Source of the DNA: Narthecium ossifragum
Lineage: Eukaryota; Streptophyta; Magnoliopsida; Dioscoreales; Nartheciaceae
Direction: 5' to 3'
DNA length: 64,000 nt
Assembly (NCBI GenBank): GCA_963920575.1
Contig: OY986970.1
Location: 15,025,588-15,089,587, forward strand
The notes under the pieces: model-generated
What the model was told of the DNA's origin: nothing
What the model saw: only the letters and a program-made list of their open reading frames with translations
Databases searched by the model: none
Translations under genes and position numbers: made by a program
Part shown: one piece after another, positions 12,947-23,703 of the stretch
Layout of the letters: each line of letters opens with the position of its first letter
Numbering within the stretch: the first letter of the stretch is position 1

Positions 12947-12964
12947 TCCCCGGCAACGGCGCCA
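12947..12964 (-). promoter_or_regulatory. Primer binding site, tRNA-Asp type
   Basis: In sense it reads TGGCGCCGTTGCCGGGGA, complementary to the 3' end of plant tRNA-Asp. It lies five bases inside the 5' LTR end (12970), the normal position for minus-strand priming. Confidence 0.93.
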
Positions 12965-13860
12965 AAATTTGATGTGCTGTCGCAGGCACTCAAAAATAAA
13001 TCCAGTACTCGTTAAAATAAATGTAGTAGTGCGAGTACGAGTCGATCTCACGAAGAGTGTTTAGCCTAGTTTTGTGCTTAGTGAACAAAGATGGGGGGTT
13101 TTAAACGTGAGAAAAAACAATAAAGAAATAATCTAAAGCGAAGAAACAAGTTGAATCAAGAGAACAAACCTTGGTCTGAGTCAACATCCACCATCGGAAT
13201 CCAACAACTGATCATAGATGCAAGTATCAATCAATTCATACCATGAATATTCACCGTCCGAATTAAATTCGAATCTCTCCTCGATCATAGTTAATTAGAA
13301 ACAAGCGATCTAATCAACCATAACTACTAGACAACCTAAGACAAGCGCTGTAGATTTAATCTAGTAGCAGCGATAAGAATAGGGAGATCGATGAAGCTAA
13401 ACAACACAAGCACAAGCGGTTGCATTTAATCTAGTTGAATATTCTTCCTAAGATCTAACAAGATCTGATCAGCAATAAATTATTAGATCCTAGTTGCTTC
13501 GCAGATTAGAGGGATCAAACAATTCCGGATTTGATATCAAACCTAGCAGTAGATCACCATGAATAATAAACTAGTAGGCCTCCTAGCAACTAGACAAGGT
13601 AATCATGAAGATTTAATCTCAGAAGAACATCCAATACTCATGTATAAACTGAAGAATAAAAATAAATTAGATCTCACAGTTTCATTGATTTCGAGGTTTC
13701 AGTCTCCTCGACCAAGGATCAAGATTTAGCCACGCAGGGCCATCAAGAACAATCCTCCAAAAGATTTCATAAAGCAAAAGAAAACTTAGAAAAAATATAA
13801 AGGAGGAGAAAGAGTAGCCAAAAGTGTCCAAGAATCCCCCCCCAAACCCTAGAAAGAGTC

Positions 13861-13872
13861 CTATTTATAGCC
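13861..13872 (-). promoter_or_regulatory. TATA box of Athila 5' LTR
   Basis: In sense this reads GGCTATAAATAG. It is conserved in the 3' LTR (5245-5256) and in the diverged solo LTR (about 19993-20004). The palindrome array ends about 55 bp upstream in all three. Confidence 0.8.
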
Positions 13873-13928
13873 TCAAGTGTATCCACCCTCGGATTAGAAC
13901 ACAATCGTTGATTTTCTTTACTGGGAAA

Positions 13929-14296
13929 GTCCGATCGATCCTTCTCGGGGTGCTGGATCGATCGAATGCGTAAAAATCTTCAACTTCTATTTACGCCCGA
14001 GTCCGATCGATCTAACTATGGGCGCTGGATCGATCGGATGCGTAAAAATCCACCTTTTCTGGCTATTTTTAAGTCCGATCGATCGAACTTTAGGTGTCCG
14101 ATCGATTTGGCTCATAAAAATCTGCAATTTCTGACATTTCCCTAGTCCGATCGATCCAACTCTAGGAGTCGGATCGATCTGGCTCATTAGGAGGGATGGT
14201 TCGATCGATCGGACCATGTTCAGCCAAAAAATACATGTTCTGTCACGATTCTGCATAGTCCGATCGATCGGACCATGGGTGTCAGATCGCTCGGAC
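13929..14296. repeat. GATCGATC palindrome array (5' LTR copy)
   Basis: This is collinear with 5313-5680, with scattered point changes (for example CCGATCGATCC here against CCCATCGATCC there). Hairpin-forming pairs are separated by A-rich spacers. Confidence 0.9.
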
Positions 14297-14635
14297 TGTT
14301 CAGCTTATTACTGTTCTGCCATCCAGACTGCGCCATCGGTACTAAAATTGCCGTAACTTCCTCTAGGAAACTCGGAATCACGAACCGTAAAATTCTCCAG
14401 AATCTAAACTTAAAGAGCTTTCCAACCATGTATGGCACATCATCTAGTTCTTCATGAGCAGGTACAGATTAATCTTTAAATTTGATCCATGCACTCTTTT
14501 CAGCTTCTTTTCGACTTAAGGACTTCAATTGCATCCTAAATCAAAATATAAGAATAATGAGTGTATTTAGGAACTAAATAAGCATAGGAGACTAAGTATT
14601 AAGGGATAAAAATATAACATTATGCATTCTCATCA

Positions 14636-14714
14636 GTGCGCCAATTGGTGATGTAAACAGGTTTAGGTGGTTCACGTCTCGATCTGAATGGGTTTTCTGG
14701 GTCGGGGTGTGACA
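14636..14714 (+). mobile_element. 3' end of the interrupted Tekay-type LTR
   Basis: This continues 770-4353 after the GTGCG duplication. It ends GGGTCGGGGTGTGACA, the reverse complement of the plus-strand start of the LTR at 32920. It abuts the antisense PMD ORF of Tat-1, which is cut inside its RQFGFDQ motif. Confidence 0.85.
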
Positions 14715-16175
14715 TCGTCAGTTCGGCTTTGATCAAGGCATTCCTTTGAAAGACTCTCAGCATCTTGTGGAGGAACACCGTCCTGGAGTGATGCTCGCCC
14801 ACTGGAACTATCTCAACAGGAAGGACAGTCAAAAAACGTTTATGTATCCTTCAAGAGAAAGAAACGGGAGGATTTGCACCTCTTACGGGAGATGGTGGGT
14901 GAAGAACACAGAGTACAAGAGGATGGTGGTCTTGAGAGATCATGTCTGAAGATGCCTGTTATTATGCCCACAAGAGTACAAGAGGTTTGCCCCTATTGCT
15001 CCTTCACAGTCTTCTTTTAATTTTACCCATACTCTTTATATTTGACGGATACTTAGTTTTTTTTTTTACACTGTTGATGAAAGACCCCGAACGACTTCAC
15101 CTCCTGCTGAGAGACATCATGGAAAGCGACAACTTTCACTGGCAGAAAATTTGCCATCTCCAACGCCTTCAGTGAAGAAATCAAGGACACAGCTTGCAGG
15201 GGAAACTTCTGAAGGACTTGACGTACAGGAAGTCGGTCGAGCTCCAAGCATGCCAACAACTTGTAATGCTACTATGGAGACCATCTCAAGTGTCAAGAGT
15301 AATCCTTCTGTTCGACGCTCTTTGGAGTTTTCATCAAAAGAGATGACAATGATAGAGGCTCTTGTTGACATCGAGCAAGTAGGACACGATGTGGAGCTAT
15401 CTGAATCAGAAGTCGAGGTTGTAAGTCATTCTACACATGCTACGAACTCTGATGTGGATTTATTACCACCTATTGAGCATGAGAGTATCCCTAAGTAGAT
15501 TGTGATTGCTGAAATGGAGCGAGTACCAGTTGTTGACTCAGAGAGGCTTCCTGAAGAAACGGTGACTCCTGGTGAGCATAGGACCAGCGCCCCTTCTATG
15601 GAACCTTTTCATTTTCTTGAGAAGGTGGCGGGGATCTATAGGGTTATGGAGAAGCAGTATTGGCTGTTTCTTTGACAGAATTGATCAACTGCCAGGATCC
15701 TGAAGAATTGGGTCAACATGTTTCGAGGTTATTGGGAGTACTACCCAATTATGACTCTCATTCATCCCTCCTTAGAGAAACTTTGCAGTCTCTTCATTCA
15801 CAAGTCTCTCAATAGCAGGAGCTTTTGAAAAGGGAAGAGTTAGCCAACACCTACAAAGGGGATATGGGTGACTTTGCACAAGGCTTGGAAACATCTAAGT
15901 TGAAGCTGGAGGAGATATCAGACTGTCGCCGAGTTGTACTTGAAGATAGGCGACGTCATGAGGCGGCGCTAAAGGCTCTTGATGAGAAGGAAATTGCCTT
16001 GAACAGAGATGAAGAAGAATGGACAATGTCACTTAAGGCGAAGCAGGAAGGCCATGATGAGGCCACCTCCCCTTTGGAGAGTCCTCAGGCAACAAGTGAA
16101 GCGGCATACATTCGAGCTCAAATGGAGAGTGCCTATGAGATCTTGAGGCACTGGGGATCACTTCCATTTACTTAG
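14715..16175 (+). pseudogene. Antisense ORF of Tat-1: plant mobile domain C-terminal part plus coiled coil
   Basis: On the plus strand, opposite to Tat-1 gag-pol. It opens mid-domain with QFGFDQGIPLKDSQ, continues with GVMLAHWNY and SYGRWWVKNTEY, and stops at 14947-14949. After a T-rich stretch that may be a degenerate intron (about 14985-15080), an acidic Ser/Glu-rich region (15151-15498) ends at TAG. Homology resumes after a frameshift near 15660 and a TAG near 15813 in a charged, probable coiled-coil segment (15825-16175: KREELANTYKGDMGDFAQGL). QFG..Q and the following region resemble plant mobile domain proteins; the N-terminal part of the domain is separated by the LTR insertion. Function in the element is unknown. 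Confidence 0.7.
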
Positions 16176-16375
16176 TTTCTTCTTCTTGTTTTTTTTAGGT
16201 AGGCAATATATTTATTTTTGGTCAACTCGTGAAGTGTAGGTGCTTTATATCCTCTTGTAGTTTTTGCTCATGTATTTGAGACTTAGTGCTTTCACATAAG
16301 CATGTTAGACTTGATTTCAATAAATGCTTTGCTTGCACTTGTTTTATTCATCAGACTTGGAATACACGTGCTTAT
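16176..16375. other. Spacer between antisense ORF and tandem repeat
   Basis: T-rich, non-coding. It contains the presumed 3' end of the antisense gene. No terminator or ORF is recognised. Confidence 0.6.
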
Positions 16376-17006
16376 CAGTTTAGGCTCATGAAGCTTGGAG
16401 CTTTTTGTTCAGAACTGGTGCTCGTGAAGCTTTCAAGTTTGCTTTCAGTTCATAGTCGTAAAGATTGGAGTATTATTGCTTTCAGTTTAGGCTCGTGAAG
16501 CTTGGAGCATTGTAGTGAAATTTGATCTTTTTTGTTTTGTCGACAATTTTTACTCGTATGGCTTGGAGTATCATTGCTTTCAGTTTAGGTTCATGAAGCT
16601 TGGAGCATATTGTGAAATTTGGTCTTTTGTGTTTTGCCGACAGTTTATACTCGTATGGCTTGGAGTATCATTGCTTTCAGTTTAGGCTCATGAAGCTTGG
16701 AGCATTATAGTGAAATTTGATCTTTTGTGTTTTGTCGATAGTTTATACTCGTATGGCTTGGAATATCATTCCTTTCAGTTTAGGCTCGTGAAGCTTGGAG
16801 TATATTGTGAAATTTGATCTTTTGTGTTTTGCCGATAGTTTATACTCGTATGGCTTGGAGTATCATTGCTTTTAGTTTAGGCTCGTGAAGCTTGGAGCAT
16901 ATTGTGAAATTTGATCTTTTGTGTTTTGCCGACAGTTTATACTCGTATGGCTTGGAGTATCATTGCTTTCAGTTTAGGCTCGTGAAGCTTGGAGCATTGT
17001 GTTTAA
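16376..17006. repeat. 97-bp tandem repeat in Tat-1
   Basis: About six units share GTATGGCTTGGAGTATCATT and TTTAGGCTCGTGAAGCTTGG. The marker TCGTATG starts at 16554, 16651, 16749, 16846 and 16943, giving a period of 97-98. The left two units are degenerate. It lies between the integrase stop and the antisense ORF. Confidence 0.95.
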
Positions 17007-17009
17007 AAC

Positions 17010-18520
17010 TCAGGTATAATAGCGCTTTAAGAATTTACCGTTCACAGGAGGCGGAGTATATTCGCGATCTGGTGCAACGATTTTATAAGCCCCATTGGAG
17101 TAAACCTTTTGGAATATAAAAGGCCCCTCCCATTTAGGATTGAATTTTGCTTGAGTTCTTCTTATGATAACCATAGGTCGGACCACGGCAAGGACGAGGT
17201 CTCCAACTTTGAACGAGCGCCGCTTCACTTTTTTGTTGAACACTCTGGAGTTCCTTGCTTGATACATCTCCAGGTTCTGTTGGGCTTCCAAGCGTTTTTC
17301 TTCCAAGTTATCGAGTTCTTCGAGTCTCAACTTGGCTGCTTGGCTTTCTATCAGATCTTCTTGCAGAGCTACTCTGAGAGAAGGGATCTGCACTTCAAGG
17401 GGAGGACAGCTTCACCTCCGAAGACAAGAGAGTAGGGGGTGGCCCCCGTCGGAGTTCTTATTGTGGTGCGATATGCCCATAAGTTCTCCAGGAGCTTTTC
17501 ATGCCATTCTTTTTTATTTTTGTGGACTACTTTCTTCAAGAGTTTGCAGAGGATTTTGTTGAAGGCCTCTGCTTGTCCATTGACTACAGCGTTATATGCC
17601 GAAGAGAAATGGTGCTTAATTTTATGCTTAGCACAAAATCTCTCCATATTTTTATTTTTAAAGGGTGTGCCATTGTCTGAGACGAGCCTTACTGGGATCC
17701 CGAACCGGTATACAATGTGTGTTTTAATGAAATGTACCACGACGTCAGCCTTCACGTCCTTCAGAGGGATGGCTTCCGCCCATTTGGAGAAGTAGTCTGT
17801 CGCAACCAAGATGTAATTGTGTCCCTTTGATGAAGGGGGCTGAACAGGGCCCACTATATCCATCCCCCAGGCTTCAAAGGGCCAAGAGATACTTGTAGGA
17901 TGAAGCGGCTCTGGAGACATATGTATGAAGTCCGTATGGATCTGGCACACATGACACTTTTTGGCATAATCGATAGAGTCACGTACCATGGAAGGCCAAG
18001 AGTATCCTAAGTGTTTCAACTGATGATATAACTTTGGCCCGGATTGGTGTGCTCCACAAATACCTGAATGCACTTCTTCAAGGGTAGATGCTGCTTCATC
18101 ATTAGAAAGGCATCGTAGTAAGAGTCCATCAAAGGTCCTTCGGTATAGTGTGTCATTGATGCATGTGTATTTTGTCACTCTCCTTCTTAGCTTTAGTCTT
18201 TCTTGGGCATCGGAAGGAAGGAATCCAGACATGAGATAGTCTAGGAAAGGAGTTCTCCAGTCTCCTATTTGAACTTCGGATGTCGAGATGGCGTTGATAA
18301 GCACTGGTAGTTGTTCGCTAGGAATCTCTTGAAGGAGAGGGGGAAGGACTCGTCTTTCCTCCACCCTGACTTCTAGTGCCTCTGTAGGTGAGAGAGACAT
18401 GGCTGCAGCGAGACTAGCCAATGCATCCGACTTTTGGTTTTGAGACCTTGAAACATGCTGAACTTTTAACTCCTTAAAGGAACTAATGAGCTCTTTTGGC
18501 TTTTTGACAATATGGTACTA
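17010..18520 (-). pseudogene. Tat-1 integrase
   Basis: This follows the second RNase H in the same polyprotein (junction KSDALASLAAAM near 18421). The zinc-binding HHCC region is visible as HSGICGAHQSGPKLYHQL to KKCHVCQIH. The catalytic DDE residues lie in WGMDIVGPV, LVSDNGTPF and GQAEAFNKILC. A one-base frameshift at about 17395-17400, just after FGGEAVLPL, separates the core from the C-terminal domain (17393-17010: FKVGDLVLAVVRP, KFNPKWEGPFIF). The stop at 17010 ends the polyprotein. Length and motif order are normal for a Tat integrase apart from the frameshift. Confidence 0.92.
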
Positions 18521-19210
18521 GTTCTTCTTTCTTGACGGCGTATGTGCCAATGAGTTGGTTTATGATGAGTTGAGAGTCACTGTATATGGTAAGCTGGTCT
18601 ATTCCCATCTCACATGCTATCTCCAAGCCGATTATGAGAGCTTCATACTCCGCTGTATTGTTCGATGAGGCAGACGTTAATGTGAAAGAGTAGGGGATTA
18701 AAGCTTATTATGGCATGACAAAAGCCAGTCCTGCCCCCGCTCCCGAGCGTCTACAAGCTCCGTCAAAGTACATCTCCCAAGAGGGTTGAATATCAGCTAT
18801 GAAGACTTCTTCATCTGGGAAGTCATCTTTTAGAACTTCATCATTTGGGATGGGATACGCTGCGAGAAAGTCTGCCAACGCTTGCCCTTTGATTGCTTTC
18901 TGTGGAATATAAGTTATGTCAAACTGGGATAACAACATAGCCCATTTTGCCAGCCGTCCAGACAAAGTTAATTTTTTTAGTATATATCGCAAAGGGTCAG
19001 CTTTGGATATGAGTTGCACAGAGTGCTCAAGAAGATAATGACGGAGCTTCTGGGTGGTGAACACCAAAGAGAGACATAATTTTTCCATCTCTGAGTAGTT
19101 GTACTCAGCTCCGACGAGAGTTCTACTAAAGTAGTAGAGAGCTCTTTCTTTACCTTCATTATCATGTTGTGCTAGCAAGGCGTCTAATGATCCGGGCAGA
19201 GCTGCCGTGT
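18521..19210 (-). pseudogene. Tat-1 RNase H (part) and archaeal-type second RNase H
   Basis: The ordinary RNase H continues here from right of the solo LTR (LDALLAQHDNEGKERALYYFSRTLVG, YSEMEKLCLSLVFTTQKLRHYL, ending near QALADFLA). The second, archaeal-type RNase H follows with catalytic residues in WEMYFDGACRRSGAG, NNTAEYEAL, IYSDSQLI and KSDALA. Two adjacent TAA codons at 18708-18713 interrupt it after AGLAFVMP. This extra RNase H marks the Tat lineage. Confidence 0.9.
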
Positions 19211-19575
19211 ATAGGTGATGAGTGCATGAAAGTGCACTCTAAATAGCCTTATAACCATCTCAATTTCTAGATTATTATCCTTAATCAGCATCTTTATTAC
19301 TATTTTTATATCTATATGTTGCTTCACATGGTTGTTTAGAAAATGCAAGAAATTGGAGCTAAAAGAAGCTGAAAAGAGTATATGGATCACCTTCAACAAT
19401 TAATCTGTACTTGCTCATGAAGAACCAGATGATGTGCCATATAGGGTTGGAAAGCTCTTGAAGTCTAGATTCTGGAGAACTTTACGGTTCGTGATTCCGA
19501 GTTTCCTAGAGGAAGTTATGGCAATTTTAGTACCGATGGCGCAGTCTGAAGGGCAGAACCGAAAATAAGCTGGAA

Positions 19576-19936
19576 GTCCGATCGATCCATCCATTGCTCC
19601 TATAGGGTCCGATCGATCCGACACCAATGGTCCGATCGATCGGACTCGGAAAAAGCCAAAAACAGCAGATTTTTACTCAACCGATCGATCCAACACTCAT
19701 AATTCGATCGATCGGACTTGGGAATTAAAGGGTGACAGAACGTATGCTTTTTAGAGGAGCAGAGTTCGATCGATCCGTCCATCGATCGAACTCGGGAAGA
19801 GCAAAAGACGAAGGATTTTTACGAAATCGATCGATCCGACTCCCTTAGTCCGATCGATCGGACTCGGGCGTAAATAGAAGTTGGAGATTTTAATGAGACC
19901 GATCGATCCAACATCCCGAGGAGGATCGATCGGACG
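19576..19936. repeat. GATCGATC palindrome array in solo LTR
   Basis: At least ten cores of the form TCCGATCGATCC or GTCCGATCGATCGGAC are separated by spacers unlike those of the Athila LTR. It ends about 55 bp upstream of the TATA box. Confidence 0.88.
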
Positions 19937-20329
19937 TTCCCAGTGAATTAAATCAACGGTTTAGATCAAATCCGTTGATGGAGAGCTTTGGGGCTATAAA
20001 TAGGAAACTTAGGGCTAATCAAGGGGGACTTCTTGGACGTTTTTGGAGGCTCTTTTCAGGAGTTTTTCAAGGGGAAGAAGATGAAGACATCTCCATCCAT
20101 GGCCGAGTAATCCGCGGGCATGGCGGACGGATGATCTAGCGAGGAATAGGGTTTCTTCTCCAACAATGGTTCATAGTTTTTAATCTTCATTGTTAAACTC
20201 TTTTCTATGTATTGGATCTTTAAATATTATTTTCAGATTATAGATTTCTATGTGGATGATTAATATTATGAATCCAGTCATGCTTCTTTTATGATATTGT
20301 GATCCCATAGTTATCTCTTTTGATTCTCC

Positions 20330-20575
20330 TACCGCGTCTCATGAGACCTTTGCTATGCATTGCCCGTAGTGACAGCTGGTATTGTGTATTCTTAGGGATC
20401 TGGTAAGACAAGGTTGGGGCTCTATCCCGTGAGATCTTTGCTATGCATTGCCGATTGTGAGAGTTGGTATTGTGTATTCTTAGAGATCCGGTTAGAGTTA
20501 GGGCTTTGTCCCGATGAACTTTTGCTGCGCGTTGCCTGTAGTGACAGCCGGTATCGTGTATTCTTAGGTTTGGTT
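20330..20575. repeat. Three-unit tandem repeat, 84-88 bp, in solo LTR
   Basis: The phrases TTTGCTATGCATTGCC and GTATTGTGTATTCTTAG recur. The marker TGCTATGCAT or its variant starts at about 20351, 20439 and 20523. It lies in the transcribed part of the LTR and is not obvious in the Athila LTRs at 4354 and 12970. Confidence 0.85.
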
Positions 20576-20973
20576 GGATGAAGTTAGAACTATAAAAAGG
20601 AAGAACCAATCGTAGGAAGATACATTTATATATTTTATCAGATTCATAATTCTTTATCTTCTGGTTAAGGTGATTGGGATGTGAATCCCTTAACTGTGTA
20701 TTATATGAACCATTGAGAAGAAAAGAACCTAAATCCGAGTGAAGTGATTCCTGAAGCCTAGCCTCATTCAAATCTTGATTTCTTTCGTTAACTTTATCTT
20801 ACCATTACATCTTCGATCTATTTTCTTAACTTTCATCGCTCTTATTTGTCTTCAATTCATTGTTATTCGTATTTCTGGATCTTTCCTGATTGTCTCTCTG
20901 TGGGATTCGACCTCTCTTATGCTGTACTGCACCGCGACCGCTGTGCGTGACACATTTGAGCGACATCAATAGG

Positions 20974-22494
20974 ATCAAGGGTTTTCCTTTGATAGGAGAC
21001 GCAAGTACTGGAGGACTGATGAGGTACTCCTTTATACTCTGGAAGGTGTTGTGGCAAGTTTCATCCCATTCAAAGGGAACACCCTTTTTCATGAGATGGG
21101 AGAATGGCTTGCAGCGGCCCCCCAAGTTGGAGATGAACCTTATGTATGCCAACTGGCCTTGAAGGCCTTTCAACTCATGGAGGTTCCGAGGGGGAGGCAT
21201 TTCCAGGATGGCCTTAATTTTAGAGGGGTTGACCTCAATTCCTCGTTTGCGGACTATGAAGCCGAGTTTTCCCGATGTAACGCCAAACACACATTTCATG
21301 GGATTCATTTTCAAATTATATTGTCTTAGGTTGTGAAAGACTTTGGTTAAGTGTGTGAGATGCTCTTGTCTGTGCTTCGTCTTCACTACTAGATCATCAA
21401 TGTAGCACTCCATGATATCATGGAGGAGGTCGTTGAAGATAACTTTCATAGCTCTCTGGTATGTAGCCCCAGCATTTTTCAGACCGATAGGCATCACTGT
21501 GTAGCAAAAGATGCCTTTTGGGGTGCGAAAGGCGGTAAGCTCTTCATCTTTAGGCGCCATCTTAATTTGGTTGTAGCCTGAGTATCCATCCATGAATGAG
21601 AGGATCTCATGCCCGGTCGTCGCGTCCACGATGAGCTCAGATATGGGCAATGGGAAGTCATCCTTCGGACAGGCTTTGTTTAGATCTCTGAATTCTATGC
21701 AGAGTCTAAGTTGCCTATTTTTTTTCTTTACAGGTACAATATTTGCTAGCCACTTGGGATAGTGGACCTCTCGGATAAAATTCACCTTGATAAGCTTGTC
21801 TACTTCCGCAATGATCTTTGGGATCAACTCTGGTCGGAATCGTCTCTGAACTTGCTTGATTGGGCGGATGTCTTCCTCTATAGAGAGGCGATGCACAGCT
21901 ACATTGAGATCTAAGCCCGGTATCTCCTTATAGGTCCAAGCAAACACGTCTCTGTTTTGATGAAGAAATGCAACATACTGCTCCTTTTCTTCTGTCGTCA
22001 TGTGAGCGCAGATGAAAGTAGGGCGGGGGTCATCTTTCGTCCCGAGATTTATTTCTTCAAGCTCGTCAAAGGTTGCTTGACCTCCATCTTCAAGTTGAGG
22101 AGGCGCCTCTTGAAGACCGATGAATTCCGTAGAAGTCATGCAGACTTGATATCCAAGTCCTGTTTTGTGAAAAAAACAAGTCTTCGCCATACCGGATGGT
22201 AGCCTTTTGTTCCTCTGAGAGAAGATCTTCAAAGGGTTGCTTTTGTCCACGGCCTCCACACAAGCCTACACCGGAGTTGATATCGTATCCCATCTGAGAT
22301 ATCATATGTAATGTCTTCTGGTCATAGAAGGGTATTGGTAAAGATGAACTTGTATCGGCTGACATGACTAGAGAGGCTTGTACAAACTTGATGGGTTGGC
22401 CGTAGTTTATCTCTCCTTCATGCTCAGTCGATGGACCTTTTTTTCTCACCAGTGGGGGTTTCACATATGAAGGGAGAATTTTTGGAAGAGGCAC
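20974..22494 (-). pseudogene. Tat-1 reverse transcriptase and start of RNase H
   Basis: It opens with a glycine-rich linker (22494-22090, GYDINSGVGLCGGRGQKQPF) that shifts frame near 22259. RT follows with LRLCIEFRDLNKACPKDDF, FMDGYSGYNQI, MPIGLKNAGATYQR and the catalytic YIDDLVVK. The RNase H start (PFEWDETCHNTFQ, PVLASPIKGKPLIL) runs up to the solo LTR at 20973. Domain order and spacing are normal for Tat. Apart from the solo LTR and the frameshift in the linker, the RT core is intact. Confidence 0.93.
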
Positions 22495-22566
22495 AGGAAA
22501 CTCTTGAAGAATAGATCTAGAAATTTTCTCTTCAATGACTTTGAATATGGGGTCCCCTGCTTTCCT

Positions 22567-23703
22567 TTACCTACTTGGGATATAGCAATATGTTTTCTTC
22601 TTTTGGGGAGGTTTCTTTCCTTTTTGAACATCTGCAGTAAACTTCTCTGTGAAGCCCATGTCTGCAGGAGGTGTAGCAATAGGTTTCTTCAACTTTAAAG
22701 GTGGGTCCAAGTAGAACTTAGCATCTGCAAAGAATGCTTCCCCTGGTGTGAAAGGTTTTGTGTCGGCGAATACTCTTTTGACGTCGCCTTCAGGTGTTTG
22801 GTATTTAAAACATTGGTGAAGTGTAGAAGGGATGACTTTATACTCATGGAGCCAAGGCCTCCCTAGCAAAGCATTGTAAGAGGTGCGAGCATCGATAACA
22901 TAGAAAACGACACTCGTGGCTAAGTCTTGTAATTTTAAGACTAAGCGTATCGAGCCTAACACTTGTTGACCAGCCTGGTTGAAGCCTTGTACTACAACGT
23001 TACTGGATGTTAAGTCCATAGTATCGTACCCTAATTTGTGGAGTGTTTTGAGTGGTAAAAGGTTAATGGCAGATCCACAGTCTAGCATTACGAGTGACGT
23101 GGGTACTTCATCGATATCACCAGTTACTAATAATGGTCTATTATGGGGTTTTGTACCAAGCAATAGATCATCATCAGTGAATTCTATGTTAAGGTTTTCG
23201 ACTTCGGGCATTTCCGATTGAGGAATTTCCGCTTGATAGTCGTCGGGAAAGGACAAGGCAGTAATAAGAGATTTGCGAAGATCAAAGGAAAGACACAGGG
23301 CATCGTACACGCAAAGCAATGCTGGTACTTTCTTTAAATGAGCAATTATATTGTATTTAATTGACTCATTTGAGTTTACATTTTGCACTGCTTGCGGTAC
23401 TTGTTCCCTCGTCTTTGGTGGTGGAGGTTGGGAATCCGGAAGTCGACGTTCAGAATGAGTGATAATCTCATGAACTTCAACTTTCTCTTCTTCAGGGAAG
23501 CAGAGTGATTCGTCATCTTCAAAGACTCCTATCGTGAAGCATGGATAGTTGTCCCAAGCGACTTGGTTTCCGGAATATGTGGTTTTCAAGTTTGGAGGTC
23601 TGTGGAGACTCGGTGGACGAAGCCCTCTATCTCCTCTCGAGCCATCACCTTTTTCAATATTTTGTATCTTGGGGATCTTTGTCTCTTTGGCTTGGGTTGC
23701 CAA
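22567..23703 (-). pseudogene. Tat-1 aspartic protease region
   Basis: A 378-codon ORF overlaps the gag frame at its right end. It has an N-terminal segment CFTIGVFEDDESLCFPEE, then the protease with active site D-C-G-S in VMLDCGSAINLLP, the flap region and the C-terminal LLGRPWLH. Cys in place of Thr/Ser is a tolerated variation in Tat-type proteases. A lysine-rich tail precedes the frame change into RT. It would process the gag-pol polyprotein. Confidence 0.88.

Larger units (their letters stand above)
4354..14635 (-). mobile_element. Athila-like Ty3/gypsy retrotransposon, structurally complete
   Basis: Two LTRs of 1,666 bp (4354-6019 and 12970-14635), a tRNA-Asp-type PBS, a polypurine tract and one gag-pol reading frame, all on the minus strand, make a 10.3-kb element. 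The 5-bp target duplication GTGCG is at 4349-4353 and 14636-14640. LTR termini are TGATG and CATCA; the inner LTR copy ends CATTA. Comparing the LTRs by eye gives roughly 35-40 differences, about 2 percent. That implies an insertion several hundred thousand to about a million years old at usual plant rates (inference). It sits inside a Tekay-type LTR. Three in-frame stops make this copy non-autonomous. RT and integrase motifs match the Athila lineage; no env-like ORF was found. Confidence 0.96.
12970..14635 (-). repeat. 5' LTR of Athila-like element
   Basis: It is 1,666 bp with perfect terminal TGATG/CATCA and is collinear with the 3' LTR. It contains the palindrome array (13929-14296) and, in sense, the TATA box below. 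It is the presumed promoter of the element. Confidence 0.96.
19216..20968 (+). mobile_element. Solo LTR, Athila-like, TSD ATAGG
   Basis: A 1,753-bp LTR starts TGATGAGTGC and ends GACATCA, with ATAGG at 19211-19215 and 20969-20973. No internal region is present, so LTR-LTR recombination removed it. It lies inside the RNase H codons of Tat-1 (between the KGKPLIL and TAALPGSL parts). About 19400-19650 is clearly related to the Athila LTR at 4354/12970 but more diverged. It carries a palindrome array (19576-19936), TATA box GCTATAAATAGG at about 19993-20004, and a short tandem repeat. Orientation is opposite to the host element. Confidence 0.95.

Noticed and set aside
12947..12964. tRNA-Asp gene remnant
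   Set aside because: Only the acceptor-end complement is present, at the PBS position next to the LTR; no cloverleaf.
13929..14296. CRISPR-like array of palindromic repeats and spacers
   Set aside because: Repeats are degenerate, spacing is irregular, spacers recur, there are no cas genes, and the context is a plant LTR.
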